Shown: positions 61,664-64,000 of the stretch, piece by piece
Position numbering within the stretch: position 1 is the stretch's first letter
How the letters are laid out: every line of letters begins with the position of its first letter
Assembly (NCBI GenBank): GCA_946403845.1
Contig: CAMJBL010000003.1
Coordinates: 1-64,000, forward strand
Length of the DNA: 64,000 nt
Direction: 5' to 3'
Origin: an uncultured Prevotella sp.
Lineage (GTDB): Bacteria; Bacteroidota; Bacteroidia; Bacteroidales; Bacteroidaceae
The notes under the pieces: generated by a model
The model's input: only the letters and a program-made list of their open reading frames with translations
What the model was told of the DNA's origin: nothing
Databases searched by the model: none
Program-made: the position numbers and the translations under genes

Positions 61664-63271
61664 TTACTCCCACTCGATCGTTGCGGGTGGTTTTGAGGAA
61701 ACGTCATAACAGACGCGATTCACGCCGCGTACCTTATTTATAATCTCATTCGACACCTTGGCCAGGAAATCATAAGGCAGATGTGCCCAATCGGCTGTCA
61801 TGGCATCCGTCGAGGTAACGGCACGCAGGGCCACGGGATGCTCATAGGTACGCTCATCACCCATCACACCTACACTACGGACCGTGCTCAGAAGGATAGC
61901 GCCAGCCTGCCAGATCTGATCGTACAGAGAAACCTCTATCTCTCCATCCTGCATCTCTGCCGGTACACCAGCTGCCAGCACCTTGCGGGCCTCTTCGCCA
62001 CTCAGCTTGATCTTATAGTCTCTCAGACCACGGATATAGATATCGTCGGCATCCTGAAGAATACGCACCTTCTCAGGCGTGATATCGCCTAGAATACGCA
62101 CAGCCAGACCTGGACCGGGGAAGGGATGACGCGTAATCAGATGCTCAGGCATTCCTAACTGACGCCCTACCAGACGCACCTCATCCTTGAACAGCCACTT
62201 CAGCGGTTCACAGAGCTGCAGATGCATCTCCTTAGGCAGACCACCCACATTGTGGTGACTCTTGATCACCTTACCCGTGATATTCAAACTCTCGATACGA
62301 TCGGGATAGATGGTTCCCTGAGCCAGCCACTTGGCATCGGTAATCTTCTTCGCCTCAGCATTAAATACCTCTACAAAGTCACGACCGATGATTTTACGCT
62401 TCTGTTCAGGATCAGACACACCAGCCAGATCAGCAAAGAACTTCTCGCTGGCATCAACACCGATCACATTGAGGCCCAACACCTTGTAATCATCCATCAC
62501 CTGCGTAAACTCGTTCTTGCGGAGCATACCATGATCTACAAAAATACAAGTTAGATTCTTGCCAATGGCACGATTCAGCAAAACGGCAGCAACCGACGAG
62601 TCGACGCCACCGCTAAGACCCAGGATGACGCGGTCGGAACCTAACTGGGCCTTCAATTCTGCCACCGTTGAATCCACAAACGAAGCCGCACTCCACTCCT
62701 GCTTGGATCCGCAGATATCCACTACGAAATTCTTCAACAACTGAGTACCCTGAAGGGTGTGGAACACCTCGGGGTGAAACTGTACAGCCCAAACGGGCTG
62801 TTTGGTTGAAGCAAACGCAGCGTTCTTCACGTCCTTGGTAGAGCCGATTACCTCGAAACCGTCAGGGATGGCGGTAATGGTATCACCATGTGACATCCAC
62901 ACCTGCGAATGCTGCTCAAAGCCCTTGAACAAGGGGTTTGTCGTGTCCACCGTCTCGAGGTTGGCACGACCGTACTCACGGGAGTCTGCCTTCTCCACCT
63001 TACCTCCAAGGGTATGCGAGATAAACTGCGCGCCATAGCAGATACCCAACACGGGGAGACGACCCACAAACTGCGACAAATCGACTTTGAAGGCCTCCGG
63101 ATCATGCACGCTATAGGGCGAGCCGCTGAGTATCACGCCAATCACCGAGGGGTCGTCCTTCGGGAACTTGTTGTAAGGCATGATTTCGCAGAAGGTGTCG
63201 AGTTCACGTACACGACGACCAATCAACTGCGTCGTCTGTGAACCGAAATCTAAAATAATGATCTTTTGCAT
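61664..63271 (-). CDS. guaA: GMP synthase (glutamine-hydrolysing)
   Basis: 535 residues. N-terminal glutamine amidotransferase (about 1-190, nucleophile Cys78 in LGICYGAQF, with VWAVQFHPE histidine), PP-loop ATP pyrophosphatase (about 205-400, [13 protein letters not shown]) and the dimerisation domain ending [20 protein letters not shown]. It converts XMP to GMP. It follows the nucleotidyltransferase gene by 20 bp on the same strand. Confidence 0.97.
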   Translation of the reverse strand: MQKIIILDFGSQTTQLIGRRVRELDTFCEIMPYNKFPKDDPSVIGVILSGSPYSVHDPEAFKVDLSQFVGRLPVLGICYGAQFISHTLGGKVEKADSREYGRANLETVDTTNPLFKGFEQHSQVWMSHGDTITAIPDGFEVIGSTKDVKNAAFASTKQPVWAVQFHPEVFHTLQGTQLLKNFVVDICGSKQEWSAASFVDSTVAELKAQLGSDRVILGLSGGVDSSVAAVLLNRAIGKNLTCIFVDHGMLRKNEFTQVMDDYKVLGLNVIGVDASEKFFADLAGVSDPEQKRKIIGRDFVEVFNAEAKKITDAKWLAQGTIYPDRIESLNITGKVIKSHHNVGGLPKEMHLQLCEPLKWLFKDEVRLVGRQLGMPEHLITRHPFPGPGLAVRILGDITPEKVRILQDADDIYIRGLRDYKIKLSGEEARKVLAAGVPAEMQDGEIEVSLYDQIWQAGAILLSTVRSVGVMGDERTYEHPVALRAVTSTDAMTADWAHLPYDFLAKVSNEIINKVRGVNRVCYDVSSKPPATIEWE

Positions 63272-63291
63272 TATATATTATGAATTATGTA

Positions 63292-64000
63292 TTAATGTTC
63301 TTTGACGAAGGCCTCTGCTGCCTGAAGCGTGTCGAGCTTCCCCACGTCGATCATCTCCAGGTCGTTTTTCACCAAACCCACGATTCTGGAGCGATGGCAG
63401 ACGGAGAGGTAGAAATCAATGATGCTGAACTTATCGGGGAAGCGGTCCATCAACGGAAACAGTCGTGGTGAGAAAGAATGGATGCCACTGAAAGCAAACA
63501 TGTGGAGCTCCTCCCCATGCTGCGACAGGCCTGTACGACGCACATACTCATAGGGCGACTTTATCTCGCCCGTCTCGATGTTCTTCCAACCCATCAACCG
63601 CATACCGTTGTCGAAAAGCAAGTAACGTTTGGTCTGACGACGGCTCACCAGGAGCACGGCATCCTCGTCGGCCTGATGTTGGTTAGCAAACCAGTTGTAG
63701 TCCACATTGTCGAGGATATCCACATTATGTATTAATATAGGCTCTTCCGGGTCGAACAGGGGAGCAGCCTTTTTCAGTCCCCCACCCGTTTCGAGCAGCA
63801 TCTTTGTCTCGTCGCTGAAGCGGACAAGTTTCGCATAATCCTGCGCGGACACGAAATCCTCAATATCCTTGGCGAAATGATGCACATTGACCACAAAATC
63901 CCTATAGCCGAAAGTCATCAGACGGCCAATCGTGCGTCCAATCAGCGTCTTACCTCCCACGGGTATCAGCGCCTTGGGTTTCGTGTCTGTCAACGGTTTG
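63292..64000 (-). CDS. Sugar-phosphate nucleotidyltransferase (MurU-like), partial
   Basis: The frame is open to the right edge, reading KPLTDTKPKALIPVGGKTLI at the cut, which is the middle of the usual GLGTRLKPLTDTKPKAL start; about 13 residues are missing. Visible length is 236 residues. Other motifs: ETGGGLKKAAPLFDPEEPIL and IHNVDILDNVDY, the acidic metal site. It makes a nucleotide sugar such as UDP-MurNAc (recycling) or GDP-mannose; the substrate is uncertain. guaA follows 20 bp downstream. Confidence 0.85.
   Translation of the reverse strand, partial: KPLTDTKPKALIPVGGKTLIGRTIGRLMTFGYRDFVVNVHHFAKDIEDFVSAQDYAKLVRFSDETKMLLETGGGLKKAAPLFDPEEPILIHNVDILDNVDYNWFANQHQADEDAVLLVSRRQTKRYLLFDNGMRLMGWKNIETGEIKSPYEYVRRTGLSQHGEELHMFAFSGIHSFSPRLFPLMDRFPDKFSIIDFYLSVCHRSRIVGLVKNDLEMIDVGKLDTLQAAEAFVKEH

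Noticed and set aside
63993..63993. TTG start for a complete 233-residue nucleotidyltransferase
   Set aside because: The frame continues to the edge with the conserved KPL residues of the family N-terminus, so the gene is cut by the window, not complete.

Overview
The window looks like chromosome of a gut or rumen Bacteroidales bacterium, most probably a Prevotella-type Prevotellaceae. The basis is a SusC/SusD pair, many lipoproteins, BspA-type and VirE/HU-like proteins, secreted enzymes sharing a short C-terminal tag of the NLxGQRV...KG...NGKK type, and promoters of the Bacteroidales form (TTTG, about 20 bp, TAnnTTTG) rather than the sigma-70 form. No rRNA, tRNA or CRISPR array was found. 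The two end genes (gpmI on the left, a sugar nucleotidyltransferase on the right) are cut by the window edges.

Layout. Bases 1-5434 hold a minus-strand set (a phosphoglycerate mutase carrying a lipoprotein signal, a cupin lipoprotein, a membrane protein), an 800-bp repeat-rich intergenic island with a decayed HTH fragment, a BspA-like lipoprotein, and two cytidylate-kinase-like paralogues facing each other tail to tail. Bases 5600-43770 form a pectin (homogalacturonan) utilisation locus: PL1 lyase, CE8 methylesterase, a 45-residue lipoprotein, SusC, SusD, a DUF4957/DUF5123-like lipoprotein, a second small lipoprotein, an abundant-looking tagged surface protein, a second PL1, a PL10 lyase, a GH3 enzyme, an alpha/beta-hydrolase esterase, a membrane-spanning propeller/AraC regulator that has no kinase or receiver, a CE12-CE8 fusion esterase and a CE7 esterase. 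A VirE-like primase/helicase plus HU-like cassette, flanked by related palindromic repeats, sits inside this locus.

How the pectin genes fit together: esterases (CE8, CE12, CE7 and the alpha/beta hydrolase) strip methyl and acetyl groups, PL1 and PL10 lyases cut the de-esterified chain, the surface lipoproteins and SusC/SusD bind and import oligomers, and GH3 trims side groups. Four promoters (before PL1, CE8, SusC and the 21108 gene) carry a CGTAAACGTTTACG-like palindrome at one of two fixed distances from the -7 element, which suggests a shared LacI-type regulon. The CE12-CE8/CE7 operon instead carries a 22-bp direct repeat just upstream of its promoter and lies directly downstream of the AraC-type regulator.

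Bases 43789-48452 (minus) are a glycogen operon (GH133 debranching enzyme, GT4 glycosyltransferase, GH57). Bases 48776-59720 (minus) are a tightly packed run of twelve genes: a small beta-grasp-like protein, a 5'-nucleotidase, a membrane-anchored CbbX-like AAA+ ATPase, a TMEM43-family membrane protein, a secreted protein, a YARHG/beta-helix protein, a TerB-like protein, two further exported proteins, MiaA and a diacylglycerol-kinase-like enzyme. The first nine form the most plausible undescribed system here. The right end carries gapA, mscL, guaA and the partial nucleotidyltransferase.
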